Source of the DNA: Granulosicoccus sp964498925
Lineage (GTDB): Bacteria > Pseudomonadota > Gammaproteobacteria > Granulosicoccales > Granulosicoccaceae
Reading direction: 5' to 3'
NCBI GenBank assembly: GCA_964498925.1
Contig: CAZCKD010000011.1
Location: 1-35,103, forward strand
DNA length: 35,103 nucleotides
Positions 26,347 through 33,842 of the stretch are shown in pieces (the first letter of the stretch is position 1; the number at the start of each line of letters is the position of its first letter). The notes beneath the pieces are model-generated. The model searched no databases, had not been told where the DNA came from, and was given only the letters and a program-made list of their open reading frames with translations. A program made the translations under genes and the position numbers.

Positions 26347-27138
26347 ATGAACGTAAACTTCGTGCTGATTAAACTGGGATGTTTAGCCACCATAGCTGGC
26401 CTGCTACAGGCCTGCGCCGTGGGCAACACCACCGCATTGAGTACTGACAATCAACGAATCGAGCAGGTTGAAGAACAGGTTTGGCTTCACACGGTCCGAC
26501 CCCACGACAGTTTGAGTGAGATTGCTTTGGAGTACACCGGCAACGCTAATAATTGGCTAGCCATTGCAAAGTTCAACCGCTTGCCCGCTTCAGGAAAATT
26601 GCGCCTGGGAACGACAATCGCCATTCCTGGCTCGCTGGTCAGGATAGAGCTGAAGATTCAGCGAGAGCGCGAATCGCTTAAACCGTCTGAACTGGTTGCA
26701 TCCATAGATCGACAATCCAATACCGGCAATACCCAAGCAAACAATCGCAATCAGGCGGAAAACAACCTTAATGTTGCTGTCCCCGCGACTCTAGCCATTC
26801 GGAGAGGCAGCAGTGCAACAACGCAAACCAGTGATGTCGTGGTCCGACCCGTATCGACTAACCGCACGTTCGATCTGACCCCCATCACCGGAATAAACGC
26901 CGACAAAGGAATTCAGAACCAAGAGCATGGCGGCAAGGTTAAGGTCGTCGGCACCTACTCGCCAAAAGGTATTTACGCGGAGCCAAACAACTATTCCCAA
27001 CTGATCGGGAGAGTGTTTCCGGGCACAGTGCTGGACATGGAATATTATGCAAACGACTGGTACAAAATTAAAACCAGCAATGGCTTTGGCTACCTACGAG
27101 ACGGCGACGGCGTAATCGAGAGTCTCAGCGCGCAGTAA
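26347..27138 (+). CDS. LysM and SH3-like domain lipoprotein
   Basis: This 263-aa protein has a lipobox LLQAC (Cys23), one LysM domain (about 46-95: WLHTVRPHDSLSEIALEYTGNANNW), a basic and Asn/Gln-rich linker, and an SH3-like domain at about 200-251 (VGTYSPKGIYAEP...GFGYLRDGD). Both domains resemble those of the upstream lipoprotein, so the two are likely duplicates that diverged, with one LysM and the acidic region missing here. It probably binds peptidoglycan in the periplasm. No good Shine-Dalgarno is seen; GAAAGCTGAGCA precedes the ATG. It ends 21 bases before the phosphatase gene. Confidence 0.78.
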   Translation: MNVNFVLIKLGCLATIAGLLQACAVGNTTALSTDNQRIEQVEEQVWLHTVRPHDSLSEIALEYTGNANNWLAIAKFNRLPASGKLRLGTTIAIPGSLVRIELKIQRERESLKPSELVASIDRQSNTGNTQANNRNQAENNLNVAVPATLAIRRGSSATTQTSDVVVRPVSTNRTFDLTPITGINADKGIQNQEHGGKVKVVGTYSPKGIYAEPNNYSQLIGRVFPGTVLDMEYYANDWYKIKTSNGFGYLRDGDGVIESLSAQ

Positions 27139-27146
27139 AGACACCC

Positions 27147-27152
27147 TATAAT
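27147..27152 (+). promoter_or_regulatory. -10 box giving a possibly leaderless transcript
   Basis: A perfect TATAAT lies 7 bases before the ATG of the SixA-like gene. The expected transcription start falls at about the A of the ATG. No clear -35 is seen and there is no Shine-Dalgarno, which fits a leaderless mRNA. Confidence 0.45.
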
Positions 27153-27159
27153 CGATGAC

Positions 27160-27705
27160 ATGGAGAATCGATTACTCACGCTGGTACGGCACGCTAAATC
27201 CAGCTGGAATACACCCGGACAACAGGATCATGAACGCCCTCTCAACGAACGAGGCATGCGCGATGCACCTGTCATGGCCCAACGGCTATTAGATAAAGGC
27301 TGTATTCCCGATTTAATCCTATGCAGTTCAGCGGTAAGAACACAGCAAACGGCACAGTACTTTGTCGACGCTTTTGGTCTCAACGACAATCAATTGTGGA
27401 TAGAACCCAAGCTGTATCTGTGCTCCCCGGAGACAATATTGACGGAGGTCTCCGTAGCCGAGGACGGACACAAGCACATCATGGTTATTGCCCACAACCC
27501 CGGGCTTGAACAACTCAGTGCGTTATTGTCTGAAGAATGCCAACGGGCAATGCCCACACTGGGCATCCGACATTTCGCCTGCAAATCGCTCAGCAATATC
27601 GCTTTACACGCGGCGTCATCGCGACCAACTGAGCCGGGAGATAATTCTGCAATCCCGGTACAGCTGCTGTTTCAAGATACGCCCAAAAACCCAGATTACG
27701 GCTAG
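27160..27705 (+). CDS. SixA-like histidine phosphatase
   Basis: The 181-aa protein is a short histidine phosphatase like SixA. It has LVRHAKSSW with the nucleophile His11 after Arg10, the RPLNERGMRDAP stretch, Arg60 in CSSAVRTQQTA, and the second catalytic His112 in MVIAHNPGLE. E. coli SixA acts on phosphohistidine proteins of the nitrogen phosphotransferase system; the target here is unknown. The C-terminal 35 residues are less conserved. The ATG has no Shine-Dalgarno and sits just after a TATAAT. Confidence 0.86.
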   Translation: MENRLLTLVRHAKSSWNTPGQQDHERPLNERGMRDAPVMAQRLLDKGCIPDLILCSSAVRTQQTAQYFVDAFGLNDNQLWIEPKLYLCSPETILTEVSVAEDGHKHIMVIAHNPGLEQLSALLSEECQRAMPTLGIRHFACKSLSNIALHAASSRPTEPGDNSAIPVQLLFQDTPKNPDYG

Positions 27706-27715
27706 CGATCTAGCG

Positions 27716-27952
27716 TCAGCTCGGGTCGATCTTACTCAGCTGCATGGACGGTCGATCACCCTTTCGATAGTTGCCGGGATTTTTCAGCATGCTGCTATAC
27801 ACGCGATCGCGCTCTTCAGCAGACTCGAACCAACGCTCACCGGACCACTCATCTCCAAGCAGATGCGGCGCGGACATCGGGTCGTTTTCCGGCAAATTTA
27901 CGACAATGCCGAATGGCTTGCCAGCTGGCTGATTGTTGCTACTTCCAGACAT
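27716..27952 (-). CDS. Small conserved-looking protein, unknown function
   Basis: The 78-aa product contains GKPFGIVVNLPENDPM, LLGDEWSGERWFESAEERDRV and YRKGDRPSMQLSKID. This pattern (FG-V-LP-D, L-GD-W---WF-TA-ERD, Y--GDRP) reminds me of a short protein found in other gammaproteobacteria, from memory only. I chose ATG 27952; a TTG at 27970 adds six residues. It converges on the SixA-like gene with a 10-base gap. No signal peptide is seen. Confidence 0.6.
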   Translation of the reverse strand: MSGSSNNQPAGKPFGIVVNLPENDPMSAPHLLGDEWSGERWFESAEERDRVYSSMLKNPGNYRKGDRPSMQLSKIDPS

Positions 27953-28167
27953 AAGGTTGTCACCGGTCAATAGAGCCCCATATTATCGCTTGTAATTGAC
28001 CAATTTACGCACCCGGATTCAGATAAAAACGCGTTTTTAGAATCAGCATGATGCAGCGTTAGGTCAAAAAATGTGGAAAGTGCTAGAAGCGGCCCCCAAG
28101 TCACGACGTGTCAGGCTCAATTCACGGATAATCGAAAAAAACCCACCCTTTTCAGGAAAAGACTTTT

Positions 28168-28512
28168 ATGCGTAACAAACTTCGAAATCTCGCGGCTGTA
28201 GCAATGGTGCTCGTGCTGGCCGCTTGTACACAGGAATCCCAAAACAAAATTGGTCGATCCATTCAGAACTGGACGGGCACTGACGGCATTATCGAGATCT
28301 ATGCAGGTGAACAGCTCGTCAAACGATTTATGCAGATTGACAAGCTCACAACGGCTGCTGGCACCACAAACGGCGCAGATCGCCCATATCGTTTTGGCTA
28401 CGGAATTCTGGATGCCAATCTGAACGGTAAAGCAGATAGCGGTGAGAAAAAAGTCTACTTCGAGTTCAGTGATTACTCGACGTCTTACATCTTCTATGAA
28501 AACCCCAACTAG
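28168..28512 (+). CDS. Small putative lipoprotein, unknown function
   Basis: The 114-aa product has a signal peptide and lipobox VLAAC (Cys20). The mature part reads like a small beta-rich domain (IIEIYAGEQLVKRFMQIDKLTTA ... YRFGYGILDANLNGKADSGEKKVYFEFSDYSTSYIFYE, split). I do not recognise the family. AGGA at 28154-28157 lies 10 bases before the ATG. It stands alone, followed by its own terminator. Confidence 0.68.
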   Translation: MRNKLRNLAAVAMVLVLAACTQESQNKIGRSIQNWTGTDGIIEIYAGEQLVKRFMQIDKLTTAAGTTNGADRPYRFGYGILDANLNGKADSGEKKVYFEFSDYSTSYIFYENPN

Positions 28513-28648
28513 TCGTGGCATTATGCGCCAATGAAGTCACAATTTAGTCTATCAATTCAATAATTTATTTGACATATCTATAGTACCGACTAAAGTCTTT
28601 TCACGTGTCCCCAATCGATAGTTGGTGTCACGTTCTCACCCCCAAATC

Positions 28649-28676
28649 GGGCCCGCTGGTCGGGCCCATTTTTTTA
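28649..28676 (+). terminator. Rho-independent terminator after the small lipoprotein gene
   Basis: GGGCCCG (28649-28655) pairs with CGGGCCC (28661-28667) around a 5-base loop. The sequence ATTTTTTTA follows directly. The hairpin lies about 135 bases after the stop codon. Confidence 0.88.
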
Positions 28677-28692
28677 TCCCCACGATACCGCG

Positions 28693-28698
28693 TATAAT
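28693..28698 (+). promoter_or_regulatory. -10 box of ibaG
   Basis: TATAAT lies 25 bases before the ibaG ATG. A -35 is weak; the T-run of the preceding terminator occupies the expected place. The predicted leader is short but includes the ribosome site GAGGTGA at 28712-28718. Confidence 0.45.
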
Positions 28699-28723
28699 CT
28701 GACTCTCAACCGAGGTGAACGAT

Positions 28724-28960
28724 ATGCGGATGGACTATTTCAGCGATTTGGTAGAGCAGGCTATTGCCGGAGCTCAGGCTGAAATCACGGGTGATGGCAG
28801 TAAATTCGAAGCTCGAGTCGTAACTGACGAGTTCGAAGGGCTGTCTACTCTCAAACGACACAAAATGGTTTATGCCGTCCTTGATGAGCACATCAAGTCA
28901 GGCGCCATTCACGCCCTCACCATAAAAGCTTTTACGAAAGCAGAATGGGCTGACGCGTAA
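28724..28960 (+). CDS. ibaG: BolA family protein, IbaG-like
   Basis: The 78-aa protein matches the IbaG/YrbA branch of BolA proteins. It has GDGSKFEARVVTDEFEGLSTLKRHKMVYAVL, then IHALTIKAFTKAEW. The conserved His in RHKMVY and the one in IHAL are the kind of residues used with monothiol glutaredoxins to bind an Fe-S cluster. GAGGTGA at 28712-28718 lies 5 bases before ATG 28724. A GTG at 28715 is in frame but overlaps that site. It stands alone here; I see no murA or toluene-tolerance genes, which accompany it in E. coli. Confidence 0.85.
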   Translation: MRMDYFSDLVEQAIAGAQAEITGDGSKFEARVVTDEFEGLSTLKRHKMVYAVLDEHIKSGAIHALTIKAFTKAEWADA

Positions 28961-28981
28961 CCTGTTGTCACCGAATACCCT

Positions 28982-28998
28982 AAGGGCTGCAAGCCCTT
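28982..28998 (+). terminator. Hairpin after ibaG
   Basis: AAGGGCT and AGCCCTT form a perfect 7-bp stem with a 3-base loop, 21 bases after the ibaG stop. No T-run follows, so termination is only a suggestion. Confidence 0.4.
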
Positions 28999-29153
28999 GT
29001 AATACCAGTGTTTGACTAGTTTGACGATTCGCTAATTATCGTCTCTCGAGTAACTGTTAGCTTATTTCTGCGACAACTGGCGCGCTTCTCGCTTAACCCA
29101 TGGAAACGCTGAGCATTCTATTTGCTCATCACCGTCCAATCGGGAGAAATCAC

Positions 29154-30077
29154 GTGGGTAGCGCTAACAGCATGAATAAGCCTTCTGAACAGCAACAAGC
29201 AGTCGCCGCTAACGAGGCGTCGTCAGCATCTGTCAATTCAGATTCCTGGGTCACATCAGTCTCTAAAGACAAACGAAGCACTGGCGATTCTGCGGAATCC
29301 AAAATTAAAGCAGCGCTGAGCTATCGAATGCTCGATAACAAGCCTGCACTGTATCTCCCATCGGATATGGCCGAGCTGCAACCTCGCACCCTGGCCTACC
29401 TACAAAACTTTGCTAAAGAGAACGACCTGACGCTGGTAGAGGATCGACGTAAACTGGATGTCAAACCCATCGTTGAAAAACGAGACACCTATGAGCCCAA
29501 AATGGTTCTAGGTATGAGCATGTTGCTCAAGCAGGCCGGCATGCCCGGTGCTGCAAGATCCTTGTCTGAGCCTCATCGCCTTCACCCCGAAAGCCCCTAC
29601 TTCAGCCTTTCTAAATTAATCGACATGGCTGCGTTCTCAGCGCCTAATTCGAAGAGAGTAAAGCTGGATCCAAACCGAATCACCGTAAAGGCCTTAAACA
29701 ACAACACTCACCCCATCACGGCTTACGGCTGTAATTTGAAGTATGGCGATATCACCACAGTGCTGAGCCATTTCGAATCCCCAAGCTTTCGGGCTATCGG
29801 CTACTCAGCGGGTAATCAATACGTGCTGCACCTCTGCCTGGGCGGTGGTTCTAAGGAAGATCCTAATTTCTGGGTTAATTCAGAACTGCTTCAGAGCATG
29901 GACTTCAAATTTCAACTTTATGAAGGACAGGATCAATCGGATGATTTCGGTCTGTTTTACGCAACCCTATACATCGACCTTGCGCAGGCACCGTATCCAT
30001 GGTGGCTACAAAACTTAGGGTCAGATTCCAAGGCCACAAACGACGCTTTGAACACACAAGGAAACGAGGTTGCTTAA
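29154..30077 (+). CDS. Hypothetical protein, unknown family
   Basis: I do not recognise this 307-aa protein. The first 60 residues are polar and low complexity (Ser, Gln, Asn, Ala). The body is well ordered, with MLDNKPALYLPSDMAELQPRTLAYLQNFAKE, KMVLGMSMLLKQAGMPGAARSLSE, and a C-terminal part rich in aromatic residues (YIDLAQAPYPWWLQNLG). There is no signal peptide or membrane segment. The GTG start at 29154 is supported by GGGAG at 29142-29146, 7 bases upstream. An ATG at 29100 adds 18 residues without any ribosome site. It lies alone between ibaG and uup. Confidence 0.6.
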   Translation: MGSANSMNKPSEQQQAVAANEASSASVNSDSWVTSVSKDKRSTGDSAESKIKAALSYRMLDNKPALYLPSDMAELQPRTLAYLQNFAKENDLTLVEDRRKLDVKPIVEKRDTYEPKMVLGMSMLLKQAGMPGAARSLSEPHRLHPESPYFSLSKLIDMAAFSAPNSKRVKLDPNRITVKALNNNTHPITAYGCNLKYGDITTVLSHFESPSFRAIGYSAGNQYVLHLCLGGGSKEDPNFWVNSELLQSMDFKFQLYEGQDQSDDFGLFYATLYIDLAQAPYPWWLQNLGSDSKATNDALNTQGNEVA

Positions 30078-30234
30078 ACGTTAAGCTAATTGTTGCCCGA
30101 GGCTTGAACAACACAGTCAATTGCGCCGCTTTGGGTTACCCTTGGCGCATTGGTTGAGCAATGCAATTTTTGCAAATAGAACTCAACTGCCACCTACGTT
30201 TACGGCACCACCTTGAGTCGCCCTTCCGGTCTTC

Positions 30235-32181
30235 ATGTCTCTAATAAGAATTCAGCACGTCTCCATTGCCTTTGGTCCGACCACCATTCTTGATAACGTC
30301 TCTCTGACCGTTGAGTCGGGAGCTAGAATGGCCTTGGTTGGCCGCAATGGCGAAGGAAAATCAACCCTACTTAAAATTATTGCAGGACAACTGACGCCAG
30401 ATACCGGTGATGTCGTCTCGCGAAGCGGTGTAAAAACAGCATATTTGCCACAGGCAGTTCCGACAGACTTTACCGGTTCCATCTACGAAGTTGTGGCATC
30501 CGGCCTGGACAGCATCGGCAACGTTCTCGCTGAATTCCACAAAGAGTCACAACGTCTGGCGGAAGGCAGCACGCACAGTGAATCCGGCGCACCGTTGATT
30601 GATCATCTGGCCAAACTGCAGGACAAGATAGACGCCAACGACGGCTGGTCGCTTATTCAAACCGTTGAGCAAACGTTGTCAAAAATGGAATTGGACCCTG
30701 CCACCGATGTGGAAAGTTTGTCCGGTGGTATGAAACGACGTGTGGTCTTAGCAAGAGCCTTGGTCACAGAACCTGATGTGCTCCTACTGGATGAACCTAC
30801 CAACCATCTGGACATCGGTGCCGTCGCCTGGTTGGAGGCACATCTCGCATCTCTTCGTTGTGCATTGATATTTGTCACCCACGATAGAAAATTTCTCGAT
30901 TCGGTAGCTACACACATCGCCGAAATAGATAGAGGCAAGTTAACTGAATGGCCCGGCAACTTCGCAGCCTATCGTGTCGAAAAACAGCACGCTCTTGAAG
31001 TCGAAGCTCAACAGAATGCGCTGTTTGATAAAAAGCTTGCCCAGGAAGAAGTCTGGATAAGACAAGGCATTAAAGCACGCCGCACACGTAACGAAGGACG
31101 AGTACGTGCCTTAAAAAAATTGCGCGAACAACATGCTGCTAGACGACATGTGGTTGGCAAAGCAAAGATGTCGGTTAATCAGGCTGAAAATTCCGGAAAG
31201 ATCGTCTTTGAAACCAACCGTCTAAGCTTTTCTTATGATGACTCGCTCATCATTGCTCCTATTACAACTGTGGTGCAGCGCGAAGATCGCATCGGCATCA
31301 TCGGTCCGAATGGGTGCGGCAAGTCAACGTTAGTTAAGTTGTTGGTAGGCGAACTGACGCCCACGGCAGGCACCGTCGAAGAAGGCACGCAATTAGAAGT
31401 GGCTTACTACGATCAGCTTCGCGGTGCTTTGGATAGAACACAGTCAGCTGCTGACAACGTTAGCGGCGGCAGAGACACCGTACAAGTAAACGGTGCTGAT
31501 CGCCACATCATGAGCTATATGCAGGACTTCCTGTTCGAACCTTCCCGTGCACGCGCACCTATTACTGCATTATCTGGTGGTGAGCTCGGTAGATTGATGC
31601 TCGCAAAATTATTTTTAAAGCCTTCCAATCTGATCGTGCTGGATGAGCCGAGCAACGATCTGGATATAGAAACTTTGGAGTTACTAGAATCACTCTTAGG
31701 AGAATTCAAAGGCACCGTTATTCTAATCAGTCACGATAGACAATTATTAGAGAACGTTGTTACTCGTAGTTTCGTATATCAAGGCAACGGCAAATTCATT
31801 GATGTGGCCGGCGGCTATGAAGATTTTGAAAGAGAACGAGCCGTATCGAAAACACTCAAGCCTGTATTCGAAACAGATATACAACTTTCAAACAAACAAG
31901 ATGCGACACCAGAGCAGACTAATGCGGCAGATAAAGAAGCCGATGCAGGAAACAACGCTGCTCCGCGCAAACTGACCTACGCAGAAAGTCTGGAACTCAA
32001 AAAGTTACCCGAACAAATTAACGACATCGAAAACACGCTGGCGAAAATCCACGAAAAAATGAACGAGCCGGATTTCTACTCGGATAAAGCCAAAGCTGAC
32101 AGTGAAATAAGCCGGGCTGGAGATTTACAGAAACAGCTCGACGAATTGTTTGTACGTTGGGAATATTTGGAAGACGGTTAA
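30235..32181 (+). CDS. uup: ABC-F family ATPase, Uup-type
   Basis: The 648-aa protein has two ATP-binding cassettes and no membrane part. Walker A sequences are GRNGEGKST (36-44) and GPNGCGKST. The signatures are LSGGM and LSGGE, and the Walker B/EQ motifs are LLLDEPTNHLD and LIVLDEPSNDLD. A C-terminal charged coiled coil (about 560-648) is typical of Uup. ABC-F proteins act on ribosomes or, for Uup, also on DNA integrity. The linker between cassettes has the basic IKARRTRNEGRVRALKKLR helix. No Shine-Dalgarno is visible before the ATG. It converges on gpmI. Confidence 0.9.
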   Translation: MSLIRIQHVSIAFGPTTILDNVSLTVESGARMALVGRNGEGKSTLLKIIAGQLTPDTGDVVSRSGVKTAYLPQAVPTDFTGSIYEVVASGLDSIGNVLAEFHKESQRLAEGSTHSESGAPLIDHLAKLQDKIDANDGWSLIQTVEQTLSKMELDPATDVESLSGGMKRRVVLARALVTEPDVLLLDEPTNHLDIGAVAWLEAHLASLRCALIFVTHDRKFLDSVATHIAEIDRGKLTEWPGNFAAYRVEKQHALEVEAQQNALFDKKLAQEEVWIRQGIKARRTRNEGRVRALKKLREQHAARRHVVGKAKMSVNQAENSGKIVFETNRLSFSYDDSLIIAPITTVVQREDRIGIIGPNGCGKSTLVKLLVGELTPTAGTVEEGTQLEVAYYDQLRGALDRTQSAADNVSGGRDTVQVNGADRHIMSYMQDFLFEPSRARAPITALSGGELGRLMLAKLFLKPSNLIVLDEPSNDLDIETLELLESLLGEFKGTVILISHDRQLLENVVTRSFVYQGNGKFIDVAGGYEDFERERAVSKTLKPVFETDIQLSNKQDATPEQTNAADKEADAGNNAAPRKLTYAESLELKKLPEQINDIENTLAKIHEKMNEPDFYSDKAKADSEISRAGDLQKQLDELFVRWEYLEDG

Positions 32182-32291
32182 GACTACCAGCGGCCAAATT
32201 CAAGGCTAAGCGCAGACAAGCCGACCCAAGCTACAGTAGGTTATCAATTAGCAGGCGTAATAACGTTAATGTTCCTGCTGGCTAGCAAACT

Positions 32292-33833
32292 CTAGCTATA
32301 AGGACGCAGCAACAAAGATCGCCCAGACATGGACTCCGGTCTTTCCAGCCCCATCAAAGCTAAAATGGTTGGTGCAATTGCAGGTAAACCATTGCCATTG
32401 CCTAGTTCCCAAACAGTTTCGTCGTGCACGGTACAAGCAACAGGGAATGTTGTGTGCTGCGTGTGAGGGCTTCCAGTAACAGGGTCTACCAACATATCAG
32501 CGTTGCCATGATCGGCCGTCAGCACGATGGAATAGTTGTTCTCCACTGCGGCTTCCCACATTAGCCCAACCATTTGATCGACTGTTTCAACCGATTTAAT
32601 GACAGCTTCTGGAATTCCGGTATGTCCAACCATATCGCCGTTAGCCAGATTCACCACGATGAGTCCTGCAGTACCGGCCTTCAATTCGTTAACGATCCCT
32701 TCTGTTACTGCAGGTGCACTCATCTCCGGCTGTAGATCGTAAGTGGCAACCTTTGGCGAGTTGACGAGTAATCGTTCTTCAAGCGGGAGCGGTTCATCGC
32801 GTCCGCCATTAAAGAAAAAAGTGACGTGTGGATATTTTTCGGTTTCCGCAGATCGCACTTGTCGAATACCTGCATCAGAAACGACTTGCCCTAAGGTCTT
32901 GCCCGGCTCGTCTCGCGTAAATGCACAGGCAAAGGGATAGGACGATTCATAGCGTGTCATTGTCGATAGCGACACGGGCGTTGTATCGCCACGATCAAAG
33001 CCTTCAAATTCTTCAAGTGCTAAGGCTTCGCTGAGCTCTCGCGGGCGATCGTTTCGAAAATTAAAAAAGAAGACTTCTGCGCTTTTACCCATCGCTTGAT
33101 AATCACCGATGACCGTGGGTTCGATAAACTCATCCGTTTCATCGTGCTCATAGGCATAGGCGATAGCCTCTTCAGCACTCTTAGCTGATCGGCCTTCTGC
33201 CAACACCATGGCTTGCCATGCTTTCTGTACCCGCTCCCATCGCTTATCACGATCGAGTGCATAGTAACGACCAGATACAGTTGCAATAACTCCTTCAACT
33301 TCTTTAAGAGCGCCTTGAATATTAGACAGAAATTGACCGGCACTCTTAGGGGCGGTATCCCGACCGTCAGCAATAAAATGAAGCACAGGCTTCACACTCT
33401 TCTGCTTACAAAGATCGAGCAAAGCTAACAAGTGTTCGGTATGACTGTGAACTCCACCGTCGGAGACCAGACCAACCAGGTGTAAGGGCTCCTGCTTGTC
33501 GGCAGCACGATTGACAGCGCCTGCAATGGCTTCGTTTGATGCGAAGCTTCCGTCGTCGATAGCATCTCCTATCTTGACTAAATCCTGACGTAGAAGCGTA
33601 CCGGCGCCAATAGATAGATGCCCCACTTCAGAGTTGCCCATTTGACCTTCGGGCAAACCGACAGCACGTCCCGACGCTTCAAGAAGACAAGACGGGTGAC
33701 TGGAATAGATTTGATCCAGATTGGGCGTATTAGCTAATGCAACCGCATTATTGAGCTTGGATGGGTTAACCCCTATGCCATCCATGATAATCAACAGGAC
33801 CGGGCGGCGCGGGGGCATGACACATGTGCTCAT
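32292..33833 (-). CDS. gpmI: 2,3-bisphosphoglycerate-independent phosphoglycerate mutase
   Basis: The 513-aa protein is an alkaline-phosphatase-superfamily mutase that interconverts 3- and 2-phosphoglycerate in glycolysis. Ser68 in EGQMGNSEVGH is the phosphoserine, IIMDGIG holds a manganese ligand, and further metal-site blocks are FIADGRDTAP, GRYYALDRDKRWERV, ANGDMVGHTG and VLTADHGNADM. Length fits the family. It starts 9 bases after the tatC stop on the same strand, so the two are likely cotranscribed. No clear Shine-Dalgarno is seen before the ATG. Confidence 0.95.
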   Translation of the reverse strand: MSTCVMPPRRPVLLIIMDGIGVNPSKLNNAVALANTPNLDQIYSSHPSCLLEASGRAVGLPEGQMGNSEVGHLSIGAGTLLRQDLVKIGDAIDDGSFASNEAIAGAVNRAADKQEPLHLVGLVSDGGVHSHTEHLLALLDLCKQKSVKPVLHFIADGRDTAPKSAGQFLSNIQGALKEVEGVIATVSGRYYALDRDKRWERVQKAWQAMVLAEGRSAKSAEEAIAYAYEHDETDEFIEPTVIGDYQAMGKSAEVFFFNFRNDRPRELSEALALEEFEGFDRGDTTPVSLSTMTRYESSYPFACAFTRDEPGKTLGQVVSDAGIRQVRSAETEKYPHVTFFFNGGRDEPLPLEERLLVNSPKVATYDLQPEMSAPAVTEGIVNELKAGTAGLIVVNLANGDMVGHTGIPEAVIKSVETVDQMVGLMWEAAVENNYSIVLTADHGNADMLVDPVTGSPHTQHTTFPVACTVHDETVWELGNGNGLPAIAPTILALMGLERPESMSGRSLLLRPYS

Positions 33834-33842
33834 AAGAATCGT

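Noticed and set aside
26220..26450. Minus-strand frame across the start of the second LysM gene
   Set aside because: It overlaps the signal peptide region of a better-supported gene and has no recognisable features.
29100..29153. ATG start for the 307-aa hypothetical protein
   Set aside because: No ribosome site precedes it, whereas GTG 29154 has a strong one at ideal distance.
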